Below are positions 29,420 to 42,390 of a stretch of DNA of 64,000 nucleotides, one piece after another. The stretch is taken from assembly GCF_014643775.1 (NCBI RefSeq), contig NZ_BMKC01000004.1:62001-126000 (forward strand), read 5' to 3'. Within the stretch, counting starts at the first letter, position 1. Every line of letters begins with the position of its first letter. This DNA comes from Arenimonas soli (GTDB lineage: Bacteria; Pseudomonadota; Gammaproteobacteria; Xanthomonadales; Xanthomonadaceae). The position numbers and the translations under genes are program-made. The notes below the pieces were generated by a model, which was not told the DNA's origin, did not search any database, and saw only the letters and a program-made list of their open reading frames with translations.

Positions 29420-30004
29420 ATGACCGAAGCGCATATCTTCGCACTGGGCCTGGCCCTGGCCTGCCTGGCCGGCGTGCGCGCCTATTTCACCGTTTTCGGC
29501 GTCGGCCTGGCCGGGCTGATGGGCTGGGTGGACCTGCCCAGCGCCCTGGAAGTCACCACGTCGCCCTGGGTGATGGGCACCGCCGGCGCGCTGGCGGTGG
29601 TGGAGTTCGCCGCCGACAAGATCCCGGGCGTGGACTCGGGCTGGGACCTGCTGCAGACGCTGGCGCGCATTCCGGCCGGCGCTTTCCTGGCGGCGGCCAC
29701 GCTGTCCGACGACGGCCAGCTGTCGGGCGGCGCGCTGGCCGTGGGCGGTGGCGCGGCGCTGGGAACGCACCTGCTCAAGTCCGGCACCCGCGCCCTCATC
29801 AATGCTTCACCCGAGCCGGTATCGAATTGGACGGCCTCGGCCAGCGAGGACACCGCGGCGCTGGCGGCGATTTCGCTGGTCTTCGTCTATCCCTGGGCGG
29901 CATTGGCCCTGCTGCTTGGCGTACTGTTGGCCGGCGCGCTGTTCGTGGCCTGGCTGGCGAGGTGGGTCTGGCGCCTGTCCGGCAGGGCGGCTGCCGGCCG
30001 TTAA
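29420..30004 (+). CDS. DUF4126-domain membrane protein
   Basis: This 194-residue integral membrane protein has about four hydrophobic segments. It carries DUF4126 features: 'ACLAGVRAYFTVFGVGLAGL', 'EFAADKIPGVDSGWDLLQTL' and 'PEPVSNWTASASEDTAALA'. The strongly conserved acidic/aromatic loop (FAADKIPGVD) suggests a transport or channel role, but no function is established. It is divergent from the bactofilin series. Confidence 0.85.
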   Translation: MTEAHIFALGLALACLAGVRAYFTVFGVGLAGLMGWVDLPSALEVTTSPWVMGTAGALAVVEFAADKIPGVDSGWDLLQTLARIPAGAFLAAATLSDDGQLSGGALAVGGGAALGTHLLKSGTRALINASPEPVSNWTASASEDTAALAAISLVFVYPWAALALLLGVLLAGALFVAWLARWVWRLSGRAAAGR

Positions 30005-30043
30005 CCTTCAGGGCATAATCCAAGGCCAAACAGGGGCCACGCG

Positions 30044-32710
30044 ATGAATCCGCACGACGAGTCACGACTCGCCGCACACCGACCCGCCTTCCTGCGCCAC
30101 CTTCCGCGGCGCGTGGAGAAGATCGGCCGCCGCCTGCACCACTTCCTGCAGGACGGCTGGGACATCAACGGCCTGGCCCTTCTCAACGAAGACGCGCTGA
30201 GCCTGGGCCACGCCTGCCGCCAGCATGGCCTGGACCAGGCCGGCCAGCATTTCCTGCACCTGCACGAACTGCTGCACGAGACGCTGCAGCAGCAGGCCCT
30301 GCCCGACCCGGAAACCGGCGAACGCCTGTGGACCCTGGTCGAGGAAATCGGCCAGGCGGTGCCGATGGGCGCCGAAGCCGGCGCCGACCCCAACGTGCCC
30401 CAGCGCGTGGTGCAGCAAAGCGGCCGCGCCGAAACCCCGCCCGCCAACTACTGGCGTCGCTGGGGCGAGGACGCACCCGACGCCACCGCCACCGCCATGG
30501 CCGAAGAACCGCCGCCGCCACCGGTACCCGCGCCCGCACCCCCGCCGAAACCGGCCCCCAAACCCGCCCCGAAGCAGGCCCCGCCAATCACCGCCACGCC
30601 GCGCCCGGCCGCGAAGCCGGCACCCGCGCCGCCGCCGGCACCCGAACCGGCCGAGGCCCCCGTGGACGTCACCGGCATCCGCGTCTACCACCTCACCGAA
30701 CATGGCCCGCTGTCGCTCGAGCTCGACCAGCGCATGGAGGCCGCCGGCTACGAAGTGGAACTGCTGGAAAGCCCCGAGGAGCTGAGCGAACTGCTGGGCG
30801 CCCTGCCCGCGCGCCTGGCCCTGGTGGACGCCGGCTTCAGCAGCCAGCTCGACGAGATCGGCGCCACCGTGCGCGCCGCCCGCGAGCTGAGCAGCCAGCC
30901 CATCCAGCTGGTCGCCCTGAGCGAAGCCGACGACATCAACCTGCGCCTGAACGCCAAGCGCGCCGGCGTCGACCTGCTGCTGGTCGAACCCAATGCCGCC
31001 GAAGTGCTCAAGCGCCTGGGCCAGCTGGTCAGCCCCGGCGGCGGCGAACCCTTCCGCGTGCTCATCGTCGAAGACGACCGCAACCAGGCCCTGTTCGCCG
31101 AAGGCATCCTGCGCAACGCCGGCATGCAGACCGACGTGGTGCTCGACCCGCTGGACGTGCTGGAAGCCCTGATCCGGTTCAACCCGGACCTGATCCTGAT
31201 GGACCTGCACATGCCGCACGCCAACGGCATCGAGCTGACGGTGCTCATCCGCGACCAGGACGCCTTCCTGCACACGCCCATCGTGTTCCTGTCGGGCGAA
31301 GCAGACACCGACCGCCAGTTCGAGACCCTGGAAGCCGGCGGCGACGACTTCATTTCCAAGCCGGTGCGGCCGAAACACCTCATCGCCGCGGTAAGCAACC
31401 GCGTCGCGCGCCACCGCGCCTCGTTGGCCCGGCAGACCCGGCGCACCGGCCGGCACCCGGAAACCGGCCTGATGCACCGCACCGAAGTGCGCGAACAGGT
31501 GGCCGACGCCCTGGCCGCCGCGCACGAAGACAGCACCGGCGGCGTGCTTTTCCTGGAAGTCGAAAGCGTGAACCTGCTGCGCGACCGCCTGGGCCTGACC
31601 GTGCTCGAACAGCTGCTGTCGGCCGTTGGCAAGCTGGTCGGCGAACAGGCCGGCCGGTGCCCGGCCACGCGCTTCGGCGACGGCAGTTTCGTGGTGCTCG
31701 ACACCGAACGCGACGAAGCCGGCCTGGAAGCCTTCGCCACCCAGCTGCGCACCGTCATGGTGCAGCACCCGTTCACCGTGCAGGGCCGGCCGCTGCGCCT
31801 GCGCGTATCGGTGGGCGTGTGTGCTTTCAGGCACCGTTTCACCGACGTGTCCGAATTGCTGGACACCGCCGAACGCATGGCCCGCGAGTCGCGCACGCAG
31901 GACAAGGGCGTGCGCCGCTACCAGCCGGCCCAGCCGACCGAAGCCGCGCGCGAAGTCGCGCTGGTGAACGAAATCCGCGAAGCCATCGCCCGCAACAGCC
32001 TGGAACTGCTCTACCAGCCGGTGGTGGCCGTGGCCGGCAGCGACGACAGCCAGTACCAGGTGCTGCTGCGCCTGCGCGACGGCAACGGCAAGCTGCTGCC
32101 GGCCGCCGAAGTGGTGCCGCTGGCCGAACGCGGCGACTTCATCACCGACATCGACCGCTGGGTGATGCAGGCCGCGATGAAGCTGGTGGGCGACCGCCGC
32201 GCCCAGGGCAAGTCGCTGCGCCTGTTCGTCACCCAGTCACCGCTTACGCTGGCCGACCCGGGCCAGGCCACGTGGCTCAAGGCCGAACTGGCCGCCCACG
32301 ACGTGCCGGGCACGTCGCTGGTGGTCGAACTGCGCATGGAGGACGCCGCCATCCACGCCGGCACCATCCGCACCTTCTGCGACGCCATGGTGGCCGACGG
32401 CCTGCAGTTCTGCCTTAGCCAGTTCGAAACCAGCAACGACACCGACCGCCTGTTCGACGAACTGCCCCTGGGCTTCGTCAAGCTGGCGCGCAAGTACACC
32501 TCCACCGCGCTGTCGCCGAACATGCGCGACGAGCTGAAGATGCTGATCGACCGCGCCCACCGCCGTGGGCTGGAAGTGATCGGCCACGGCGTCGAGGACG
32601 CGCAGGCCGCCGCCACGCTGTGGATGAGCGGCATTGATTTCATCCAGGGCAACCTGGTCCAGCAGGCCGACCGCGACATGGACTTCGACTTCCAACAGGC
32701 AGTGCTCTAG
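30044..32710 (+). CDS. response regulator with degenerate GGDEF and EAL domains (FimX-like c-di-GMP effector candidate)
   Basis: This 888-residue soluble protein has an N-terminal helical, HPt-sized segment (1-110), a Pro/Ala-rich linker (150-207), a pseudo-receiver (210-330) and a true receiver (337-455; acidic pair 344-345, Asp387, Lys439). A degenerate GGDEF domain (475-625; GDGSF at 545-549) and a degenerate EAL domain (640-885; QVL at 672-674 for EAL, KLARK for KxD) follow. Both catalytic motifs are lost, as in FimX of Pseudomonas (GDSIF/EVL), which binds c-di-GMP through its EAL domain and controls type IV pili. It directly precedes the hybrid kinase (no gap), so its receiver is a likely kinase target. 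c-di-GMP binding is inferred. Confidence 0.85.
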   Translation: MNPHDESRLAAHRPAFLRHLPRRVEKIGRRLHHFLQDGWDINGLALLNEDALSLGHACRQHGLDQAGQHFLHLHELLHETLQQQALPDPETGERLWTLVEEIGQAVPMGAEAGADPNVPQRVVQQSGRAETPPANYWRRWGEDAPDATATAMAEEPPPPPVPAPAPPPKPAPKPAPKQAPPITATPRPAAKPAPAPPPAPEPAEAPVDVTGIRVYHLTEHGPLSLELDQRMEAAGYEVELLESPEELSELLGALPARLALVDAGFSSQLDEIGATVRAARELSSQPIQLVALSEADDINLRLNAKRAGVDLLLVEPNAAEVLKRLGQLVSPGGGEPFRVLIVEDDRNQALFAEGILRNAGMQTDVVLDPLDVLEALIRFNPDLILMDLHMPHANGIELTVLIRDQDAFLHTPIVFLSGEADTDRQFETLEAGGDDFISKPVRPKHLIAAVSNRVARHRASLARQTRRTGRHPETGLMHRTEVREQVADALAAAHEDSTGGVLFLEVESVNLLRDRLGLTVLEQLLSAVGKLVGEQAGRCPATRFGDGSFVVLDTERDEAGLEAFATQLRTVMVQHPFTVQGRPLRLRVSVGVCAFRHRFTDVSELLDTAERMARESRTQDKGVRRYQPAQPTEAAREVALVNEIREAIARNSLELLYQPVVAVAGSDDSQYQVLLRLRDGNGKLLPAAEVVPLAERGDFITDIDRWVMQAAMKLVGDRRAQGKSLRLFVTQSPLTLADPGQATWLKAELAAHDVPGTSLVVELRMEDAAIHAGTIRTFCDAMVADGLQFCLSQFETSNDTDRLFDELPLGFVKLARKYTSTALSPNMRDELKMLIDRAHRRGLEVIGHGVEDAQAAATLWMSGIDFIQGNLVQQADRDMDFDFQQAVL

Positions 32711-35245
<2,535 letters not shown>

Positions 35246-35247
35246 AA

Positions 35248-35304
35248 AACCGGGGCCAGGGTCAGCTTTTCGCAGTTACCGAAAAGCTGACCCTGACCCC
35301 GGTT
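35248..35304. repeat. REP-like near-perfect inverted repeat, possible bidirectional terminator
   Basis: Two arms of about 25 bp (AACCGGGGYCAGGGTCAGCTTTTCG and its complement, given with Y at the one mismatch as AACCGGGGYCAGG... ) flank a 6-7-nt loop, with one mismatch at base 9 of the arm. 'GGGGTCAGggTCa'-type hairpins are frequent dispersed REP/MITE-like elements in related genomes and may be mobilised by RAYT (REP-associated tyrosine) transposases. It sits between two convergent genes and is followed by CTTTTC on the plus strand, so it may terminate transcription both ways. No second copy was seen in the window. Confidence 0.75.
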
Positions 35305-35317
35305 CTTTTCGTCAGAC

Positions 35318-35788
35318 TCAGCTGCCCATCTTCGACTGCAGGTAGTTCTGCTCGCCGACGCGGCCCATCAGTTCAAGCTGGGTTTCCAGCCAGTCGATGT
35401 GTTCTTCCTCGGACTCGAGGATGTCGGCCAGGACCTTGCGCGAGATGTAGTCGGCCACCTGTTCGCAGTGGGCGATGCCGGCCTTGAGGTCGGGCACGGC
35501 GTCGTGCTCGAGCTTGAGGTCGCATTCCAGGGCTTCCTTCGGGGTCTGGCCGATGCGCAGCTTGCCCAGGTTCTGCAGGTTGGGCAGGCCTTCAAGGAAC
35601 AGGATGCGTTCGATGAGCATGTCGGCATGCTTCATCTCGTCGATCGATTCCTTGTACTCGTGTTCGCCCAGCTCCTTCAGGCCCCAGTTGTTGAACATGC
35701 GGGCATGCAGGAAATACTGGTTGATCGCGATCAGTTCGTTGTAAAGCGCCTTGTTCAGGTGCTCAATGACCTTGGCGTCGCCTTTCAT
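35318..35788 (-). CDS. bfr: bacterioferritin
   Basis: This 156-residue iron-storage protein forms a 24-mer shell with haem at subunit interfaces. It starts '[20 protein letters not shown]' and has ferroxidase-centre residues in '[15 protein letters not shown]', '[19 protein letters not shown]' and '[13 protein letters not shown]'. The haem-ligand Met lies in the '[10 protein letters not shown]' region. An upstream in-frame ATG adds 19 residues but lies before the GGAGG ribosome-binding site. It is downstream of bfd, the ferredoxin that reduces stored iron. Confidence 0.98.
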   Translation of the reverse strand: MKGDAKVIEHLNKALYNELIAINQYFLHARMFNNWGLKELGEHEYKESIDEMKHADMLIERILFLEGLPNLQNLGKLRIGQTPKEALECDLKLEHDAVPDLKAGIAHCEQVADYISRKVLADILESEEEHIDWLETQLELMGRVGEQNYLQSKMGS

Positions 35789-35880
35789 GGCTGGCCTCCT
35801 GTTCCGTGGGTGCAACAGGCAGCCTAACGCTTCGCGCCGGGCCATGCCGGAACGGGAATGCTTAGCGTTTTCAGTGCCGC

Positions 35881-36084
35881 TTAGGCGGCGGCCGCGAACA
35901 CCGGCAGCGGGAACACCTGCGCCGGGCGGGCTTCACCCAGGATTTCGGCGGCGAGTTCGCCGCAGCTGCCGCAGCCACTGCCCAGGCCGGTGCGCATGGT
36001 CAGCTCGGACACGGACGAACACCCGGCTTCGGCAGCCCGGCGGATGTCGTGGTCGGTGACTCCATGGCAGAGGCAGACATACAT
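35881..36084 (-). CDS. bfd: bacterioferritin-associated ferredoxin
   Basis: This 67-residue [2Fe-2S] protein has the BFD ligand set Cys4, Cys6 (VCLCHGV), Cys38 and Cys41 (GCGSCGE). Bfd binds bacterioferritin and donates electrons to release stored iron. A longer frame begins 11 codons upstream; the chosen ATG puts CxC at the usual place. A Fur-box-like site lies 40 bp upstream, fitting induction when iron is low. Confidence 0.95.
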   Translation of the reverse strand: MYVCLCHGVTDHDIRRAAEAGCSSVSELTMRTGLGSGCGSCGELAAEILGEARPAQVFPLPVFAAAA

Positions 36085-36123
36085 GGCGTACGGTCCATGA
36101 ATGGGAACTGTTCGCATTCAACC

Positions 36124-36142
36124 CCGAATGCGAATCATTGTC
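36124..36142. promoter_or_regulatory. Fur-box-like site upstream of bfd
   Basis: The 19-mer CCGAATGCGAATCATTGTC matches the classical Fur box (GATAATGATAATCATTATC) at about 13 of 19 positions, strongest in AATCATT. Its position 40 bp before bfd supports iron repression of bfd. Confidence 0.55.
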
Positions 36143-36189
36143 AACCGCTTTCCCCGGACGCCTTCGTGGGGCTTCAGCCCCGGTTTGCC

Positions 36190-36741
36190 TTAGCGGCACC
36201 TGCCCCCGGCCGCCGCCACCAGGGCCCGCACCGTCTCACCCGCCGGTGGGACAGCGCCCTCCCCCGCCACTTCCCGGGCATGCGGCGCCAGGTGCTCCAG
36301 CGCCCGCACGTAAACCTCGCGCTTGAAGCTGACCACATGCTCGGCCGGGTACCAGAAGTCCACCCAGCGCCAGGAGTCGAATTCCGGCTTCTCGGTAAGG
36401 TCCAGCCGCAGGTCGGCTTCCTGGCCCACCAGCTTCAGCAGGAACCACACCTGCTTCTGGCCAATGCACACCGGCCGGTTGCCCCGGCGGATGCAGCGCC
36501 TGGGCAGCCGGTAGCGCAGCCAGCCGGGCGTGGCGCCCAGGACTTCCACGTGTTCGGGGGCCAGGCCCACCTCTTCGCGCAGCTCGCGGTACATGGCCTC
36601 GAGCGGCGTCTCGTCGGTGTTCATGCCGCCCTGCGGGAATTGCCAACCGTCACGGTTGACCCGCCGGGCCCAGAACAGCCGGCCGTCGCCGTGCATAAGC
36701 ACGATGCCCACGTTCGGGCGAAAACCGTCCGGATCGACCAC
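36190..36741 (-). CDS. rppH: RNA pyrophosphohydrolase RppH
   Basis: This 183-residue Nudix enzyme converts 5'-triphosphate RNA to monophosphate, starting RNase E-dependent decay. It begins '[13 protein letters not shown]' after the start codon and has '[17 protein letters not shown]' followed by the Nudix box '[20 protein letters not shown]'. The GTG at 36741 gives the family N terminus and has GGAG 8 nt upstream; an ATG 20 codons further up is less likely. Confidence 0.95.
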   Translation of the reverse strand: MVDPDGFRPNVGIVLMHGDGRLFWARRVNRDGWQFPQGGMNTDETPLEAMYRELREEVGLAPEHVEVLGATPGWLRYRLPRRCIRRGNRPVCIGQKQVWFLLKLVGQEADLRLDLTEKPEFDSWRWVDFWYPAEHVVSFKREVYVRALEHLAPHAREVAGEGAVPPAGETVRALVAAAGGRCR

Positions 36742-36893
36742 GGGACGGACTCCAAAAAATCTACTGGGGCCAGACTGCCACAGCCCCGGAAGCCGCCACA
36801 AGCGCGGCGCGCAGCCCCTGGCGGGGCCGGATTGACACAGGGAGGTGCTGCCCGGACAATACGCGGCCCTATCCGCAACGGATAGCGGCCGAT

Positions 36894-36970
36894 GGCTATG
36901 TAGCTCAGCCGGTTAGAGCACGTCACTCATAATGACGGGGTCGGTGGTTCGAGTCCACCCATAGCCACCA
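36894..36970 (+). tRNA. tRNA-Met (elongator, anticodon CAT)
   Basis: This 77-nt cloverleaf includes an encoded CCA: acceptor GGCTATG/CATAGCC, D stem GCTC/GAGC, anticodon stem CGTCA/TGACG with CAT at 36928-36930, and T arm GGTGG-TTCGAGT-CCACC. The sequence resembles E. coli elongator tRNA-Met closely. It is not an initiator, because the first acceptor pair is G-C. A modified tRNA-Ile2 is the alternative but less similar. Confidence 0.96.
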
Positions 36971-36975
36971 TCACT

Positions 36976-37002
36976 AAACCCGCATTTTTGCGGGTTTTTT
37001 TG
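36976..37002 (+). terminator. intrinsic terminator after tRNA-Met
   Basis: The stem AAACCCGCA/TGCGGGTTT with a TTTT loop is followed by a run of seven or more T. This is a strong factor-independent terminator six bases after the tRNA. Confidence 0.95.
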
Positions 37003-37042
37003 TGGCTTGCTGACTGCCGTTGCGTAGCAGTCGGATGGCCGC

Positions 37043-37738
37043 TCACTTGACGACACACCCGTCAAACCGCCCCTCCAACTGACGCTGCACCATTCGCCAA
37101 TGTTCCAGGCAGAACTGGTCGCGCCCCATGCGAATCGCCGCAAGTTGCGTTTCGCCATTTGCGCTGATGTGGAAGTTCAGTTTTCCACGGAAGTCGTCAA
37201 TCGCCGCCTGGAACTGGCGGCCAGTGTCCGGGTCGATCGAAGAGATGCACGGTGCCGCTTCGGCCTGCAGCTTCTCCAGCAACACGGCGCAATTCTTTCC
37301 CATGCCTTCGGCAGCAGCCTGCACCTGTCGGTTCGGTCCGGCCGAGTCGTCGAGGAAGCGGGTTTCGCCGCCCACCCAGGTATCCACGCCGCCCGGGTAC
37401 TGCCGCACTTCGGTGAACTCCTGCTCGAAGGCGATGCGGTAGGGCTGGTACCAGTCCGAGGGCGGGCCTGCGTCCGGCAGGCAGTCGGCTTCGTGCCGCA
37501 GCATGGCGCGGCGGCCGCCCTGGCCACCCGCGCCGTCCGAATGGGGCGGCAGGGCTTCGGCGGGCGAGACGCTGACGATCGTGCATCCTTTATAAGGCGT
37601 GGCCAGCGAGGGCTCGGGCAAGGGCCCGGAAACGAACGGAAGGTCATCCGAACTACAGGACACCACGGCGACCAGGCTCAGCAGCCAGGCGTGTCGCCAT
37701 GGCGCGGGGAAAGACTTCTCGTCCAACGGGTTCTCCAT
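37043..37738 (-). CDS. putative lipoprotein of unknown function
   Basis: This 231-residue protein has a short N-terminal segment, a hydrophobic stretch and a lipobox-like 'VAVVSCSS' at about residues 24-31, predicting a lipidated cysteine. The mature part has several cysteines ('YKGCTIV', 'HEADCLPD', 'GKNCAVLL', 'AAPCISS', 'DQFCLEHW', 'FDGCVVK'), probably in disulfides. An in-frame TTG would add four residues. I recognise no family. It is divergent from the protease gene. Confidence 0.7.
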   Translation of the reverse strand: MENPLDEKSFPAPWRHAWLLSLVAVVSCSSDDLPFVSGPLPEPSLATPYKGCTIVSVSPAEALPPHSDGAGGQGGRRAMLRHEADCLPDAGPPSDWYQPYRIAFEQEFTEVRQYPGGVDTWVGGETRFLDDSAGPNRQVQAAAEGMGKNCAVLLEKLQAEAAPCISSIDPDTGRQFQAAIDDFRGKLNFHISANGETQLAAIRMGRDQFCLEHWRMVQRQLEGRFDGCVVK

Positions 37739-38209
37739 GGCTCGTTGCAAATGATGTCCGAACTATCTCCGAATCCCGCCGCGGCAGGAAGCCGACCACC
37801 GATGTCCGTCCCCCGCGGCGCCCGGCACGACCGTTCGTCGGCCCGGGTTTGCGCAGTTTGCCCCGGCGCCACCCCGGGGCGCCTTCGGGCCACCTTGCCG
37901 CCGCGCCGGCCGCCTACAAAAAACGGCTTGTTTTATGCGGTCAATTTTTGACCACCCCCCGGCCGGGGCCATCCCGCCCGGTTATGTGGCGTTGCCGCTT
38001 GACGGCAAAAAACCGTAAGGCTAGCGTCGGCGAAGTGTCATGCAGATGTGCTCTGCGTCACACGTCCGGGTGGCGTGCAACCTTCTGCTGACACGAGAAG
38101 CCTAAAGGCTCGCGTAAGGGGGATATGCACCCAGGGGACCCGGGGCAGGGATGCAAAACACGGCCGCTTTGCGGCAATCGCTGTTTTCCTTTTTCGGGGA
38201 TCCACCAAC
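37739..38209. other. 471-bp intergenic region with promoter, dyads and a long leader
   Basis: This lies between the lipoprotein and protease genes. It contains a 15-bp dyad GGTCAA-TTT-TTGACC (37939-37953), the palindrome CCCCGGCCGGGG (37957-37968), a sigma70-like promoter and about 175 nt of leader with small stems (AGCC-TAAA-GGCT; GCCGC-TTT-GCGGC). I see no gene and cannot match a known riboswitch. Confidence 0.5.
37999..38027 (+). promoter_or_regulatory. sigma70-type promoter for the exported protease
   Basis: TTGACG - 17 nt - TAGCGT. Predicted transcription starts near 38034, leaving a leader of about 175 nt before the GTG start. Confidence 0.6.
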
Positions 38210-40354
<2,145 letters not shown>

Positions 40355-40381
40355 TCCACGGGTAGTACGCTGCAAACCAGG

Positions 40382-40410
40382 ACCCCGGCCACGGCCGGGG
40401 TTCTTTTTTG
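40382..40410 (+). terminator. intrinsic terminator after the protease gene
   Basis: The stem ACCCCGGCC/GGCCGGGGT is followed by TCTTTTTT, 28 bp after the stop. It is a good factor-independent terminator and also shields the convergent MOSC gene. Confidence 0.9.
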
Positions 40411-40412
40411 GC

Positions 40413-41216
40413 TCAGGCCTGCGCGCGCACGACCACCGCATCGCCGCGGCGCACGACCCCGCGCGAGCGCGGAATCAGCAGCTGCCCGAAGGTCACGCCG
40501 TCCTCGCCGCGGCGATAGCGGGTTAGCGTGCGCAGGGGTTCGCCGCCCTCGTGGCGCTGGCCGGTGTCGGCGTCGATGGTCACCAGCACGCAGCGGGTGC
40601 AGGGTTTGGCAACGTCGAAGACCACGTCGCCGATGCTCACCTGCTTCCAGCCGTCTTCGGCGTGCGCGTCCACGCCGTCGACGACCAGGTTGGGCCGGAA
40701 GCGGTTCATCGGCACGGGCTGGTCCAGGCGCTGGTTCAGGGCGTCGAGCGCGGCGCGCGACACCAGCAGCAGCGGCATCGCGTCGGCGAAGCTGACTTCG
40801 TCGCCGGCCTGCCCGCGCGACGACGTCACCTGGCGCACCTCGCCCGGGCCCATGTGCACCAGGCGCACCGGCCGGCCCAGGTAGCGGGAAAACCAGGCGT
40901 CCGCGCCGGGCCCGGCGGCACGGGCCACCACGTGGCTTTTCCAGACCTGCACGGGCAGGGCTTCGGCCAGGTCGCCGGCACCCAGCTCCAGCGGCGGCAT
41001 GCCGGGCGCCTGCAGGTGCAGGCCGTCGCCCGCGGGCACCGCTCGCACCTGCAGCAGCGGCGGCAGCTGGCGCGCGGTCAGGAACTTGCCGTCCGGGTCC
41101 ACCAGCATCCAGCGGCGGTCGTGTTCCAGGCCGCGTGGCAGCACCCGGGCGCTTTCAAACGCCAGCCCGGCGCAGGATTTCACCGGGTAGACGTGGATTG
41201 CCGACAAGGTGGCCAT
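40413..41216 (-). CDS. MOSC-domain protein (YcbX/mARC-like)
   Basis: This 267-residue protein has an N-terminal MOSC-N beta-barrel ('IHVYPVKSCAGLAFESA', 'RWMLVDPDGKFLTARQLP') and a C-terminal MOSC domain with the molybdenum-cofactor cysteine in 'AKPCTRCVLVTID'. The family reduces N-hydroxylated compounds. It lacks the C-terminal ferredoxin domain of YcbX, so a separate electron donor is needed. The chosen ATG matches the family start; the frame is open 38 codons further upstream. Confidence 0.93.
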   Translation of the reverse strand: MATLSAIHVYPVKSCAGLAFESARVLPRGLEHDRRWMLVDPDGKFLTARQLPPLLQVRAVPAGDGLHLQAPGMPPLELGAGDLAEALPVQVWKSHVVARAAGPGADAWFSRYLGRPVRLVHMGPGEVRQVTSSRGQAGDEVSFADAMPLLLVSRAALDALNQRLDQPVPMNRFRPNLVVDGVDAHAEDGWKQVSIGDVVFDVAKPCTRCVLVTIDADTGQRHEGGEPLRTLTRYRRGEDGVTFGQLLIPRSRGVVRRGDAVVVRAQA

Positions 41217-41232
41217 GGGCGTCGGCCTGCGC

Positions 41233-42273
41233 TCAGGCCTGCAGCCGCCAGGCCAGCTCGGTGCCCGCGCGCAGCGGCACCAACGCCATGGTGCCCTCGC
41301 CCAGTTCCGCCGGCAGCATCCAAGCCTCACGCACCAGGGTGATGCGGCCGGTGTTGCGCGGCAGGCGGTAGAAGTCGGGGCCGTGGAAGCTGGCGAAGGC
41401 TTCGAGTTTGTCCAGCGCGCCTTCGACCTCGAAGACTTCCGCGTACAGCTCCAGCGCCGCGTGCGCGCTGTACATGCCGGCGCAGCCGCAGGCCGATTCC
41501 TTGGCGCCGCGGGTGTGCGGGGCGCTGTCGGTGCCCAGGAAGAACTTCGGGCTGCCGCCGGTGGCCGCGGCCACCAGCGCCAAGCGGTGTTCTTCGCGCT
41601 TTAGCACGGGCAGGCAGTAGTGGTGCGGGCGCAGGCCACCGGTGAACAGCGCATTGCGGTTCATCAGCAGGTGGTGCGGCGTGATGGTGGCGGCCACGTT
41701 GGCCGGCGCGGTGGCGATGAACTCCGCGGCCTGGCGGGTGGTGATGTGTTCCAGCACCACGCGCAGCTTCGGGAACCGCTGCAGCAGGGGCTTGAGCAGG
41801 TTCTCGATGAACACGGCCTCGCGGTCGAAGACGTCGACGCCGGGGTCGGTGACTTCGCCGTGCACCAGCAGCGGCAGGTCGTGGTCCTGCATGGCCTGCA
41901 GGGTGTCGGCGCAGCGTTCGATGTTCGACACGCCGGCATCGGAATTGGTGGTGGCGCCCGCCGGGTACCACTTCACCGCGTGCACGAAGCCGCTGGCCTT
42001 GGCCTCGGCGATGTCCTGCGGCGAAGTGCGCTCGGTCAGGTACAGCGTCATCAGTGGCTCGAACACCATGCCTGCCGGCAACGCGGCCAGGATGCGGTCG
42101 CGGTAGGCGCCGGCCAGGGCCACGGTGGTCACCGGCGGCGCCAGGTTGGGCATGACGATGGCGCGCGCGAACTGGCGGGCGGTGTCGGGCAGCACGCGCG
42201 CCAGCATGTCGCCGTCGCGCAGGTGCAGGTGCCAGTCGTCGGGGCGGATGAGGTTGATCTGGTTCGTGGCCAT
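41233..42273 (-). CDS. pyrC: dihydroorotase (class II, PyrC)
   Basis: This 346-residue zinc enzyme of de novo pyrimidine synthesis interconverts carbamoyl aspartate and dihydroorotate. It starts near '[20 protein letters not shown]', has '[16 protein letters not shown]' with the carboxylated lysine, metal histidines in 'LLVHGEV' and 'VVLEHITT', and 'FLGTDSAPH' with the catalytic Asp. Length is normal for class II. It has a 16-bp gap to the downstream MOSC gene and is possibly co-transcribed. Confidence 0.97.
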   Translation of the reverse strand: MATNQINLIRPDDWHLHLRDGDMLARVLPDTARQFARAIVMPNLAPPVTTVALAGAYRDRILAALPAGMVFEPLMTLYLTERTSPQDIAEAKASGFVHAVKWYPAGATTNSDAGVSNIERCADTLQAMQDHDLPLLVHGEVTDPGVDVFDREAVFIENLLKPLLQRFPKLRVVLEHITTRQAAEFIATAPANVAATITPHHLLMNRNALFTGGLRPHHYCLPVLKREEHRLALVAAATGGSPKFFLGTDSAPHTRGAKESACGCAGMYSAHAALELYAEVFEVEGALDKLEAFASFHGPDFYRLPRNTGRITLVREAWMLPAELGEGTMALVPLRAGTELAWRLQA

Positions 42274-42390
42274 GGCTTGCGGGCTGCCGGAGGGGATGCC
42301 GGGCATTTTCCCTGATTCGGCGGCGCTTTGCCTTTGCGTCCGGTGGCCGGCGTGCGCGAGGATGGGGGTCCGCCTTCACCAGGACCGCCG

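Noticed and set aside
36894-36970. tRNA-Ile2 with lysidine-modified CAT anticodon
   Set aside because: Acceptor, anticodon-arm and variable-loop sequences match elongator tRNA-Met much better.
38034-38209. Possible c-di-GMP riboswitch in the protease leader
   Set aside because: It lacks the conserved GEMM core (ACGCAAAGCC-type segment and paired tetraloop receptor), so only a long leader is reported.
38048-38209. Longer start for the protease at a GTG 54 codons upstream
   Set aside because: It would place an arginine-rich stretch before the signal peptide; the GTG at 38210 leads straight into a normal signal sequence.
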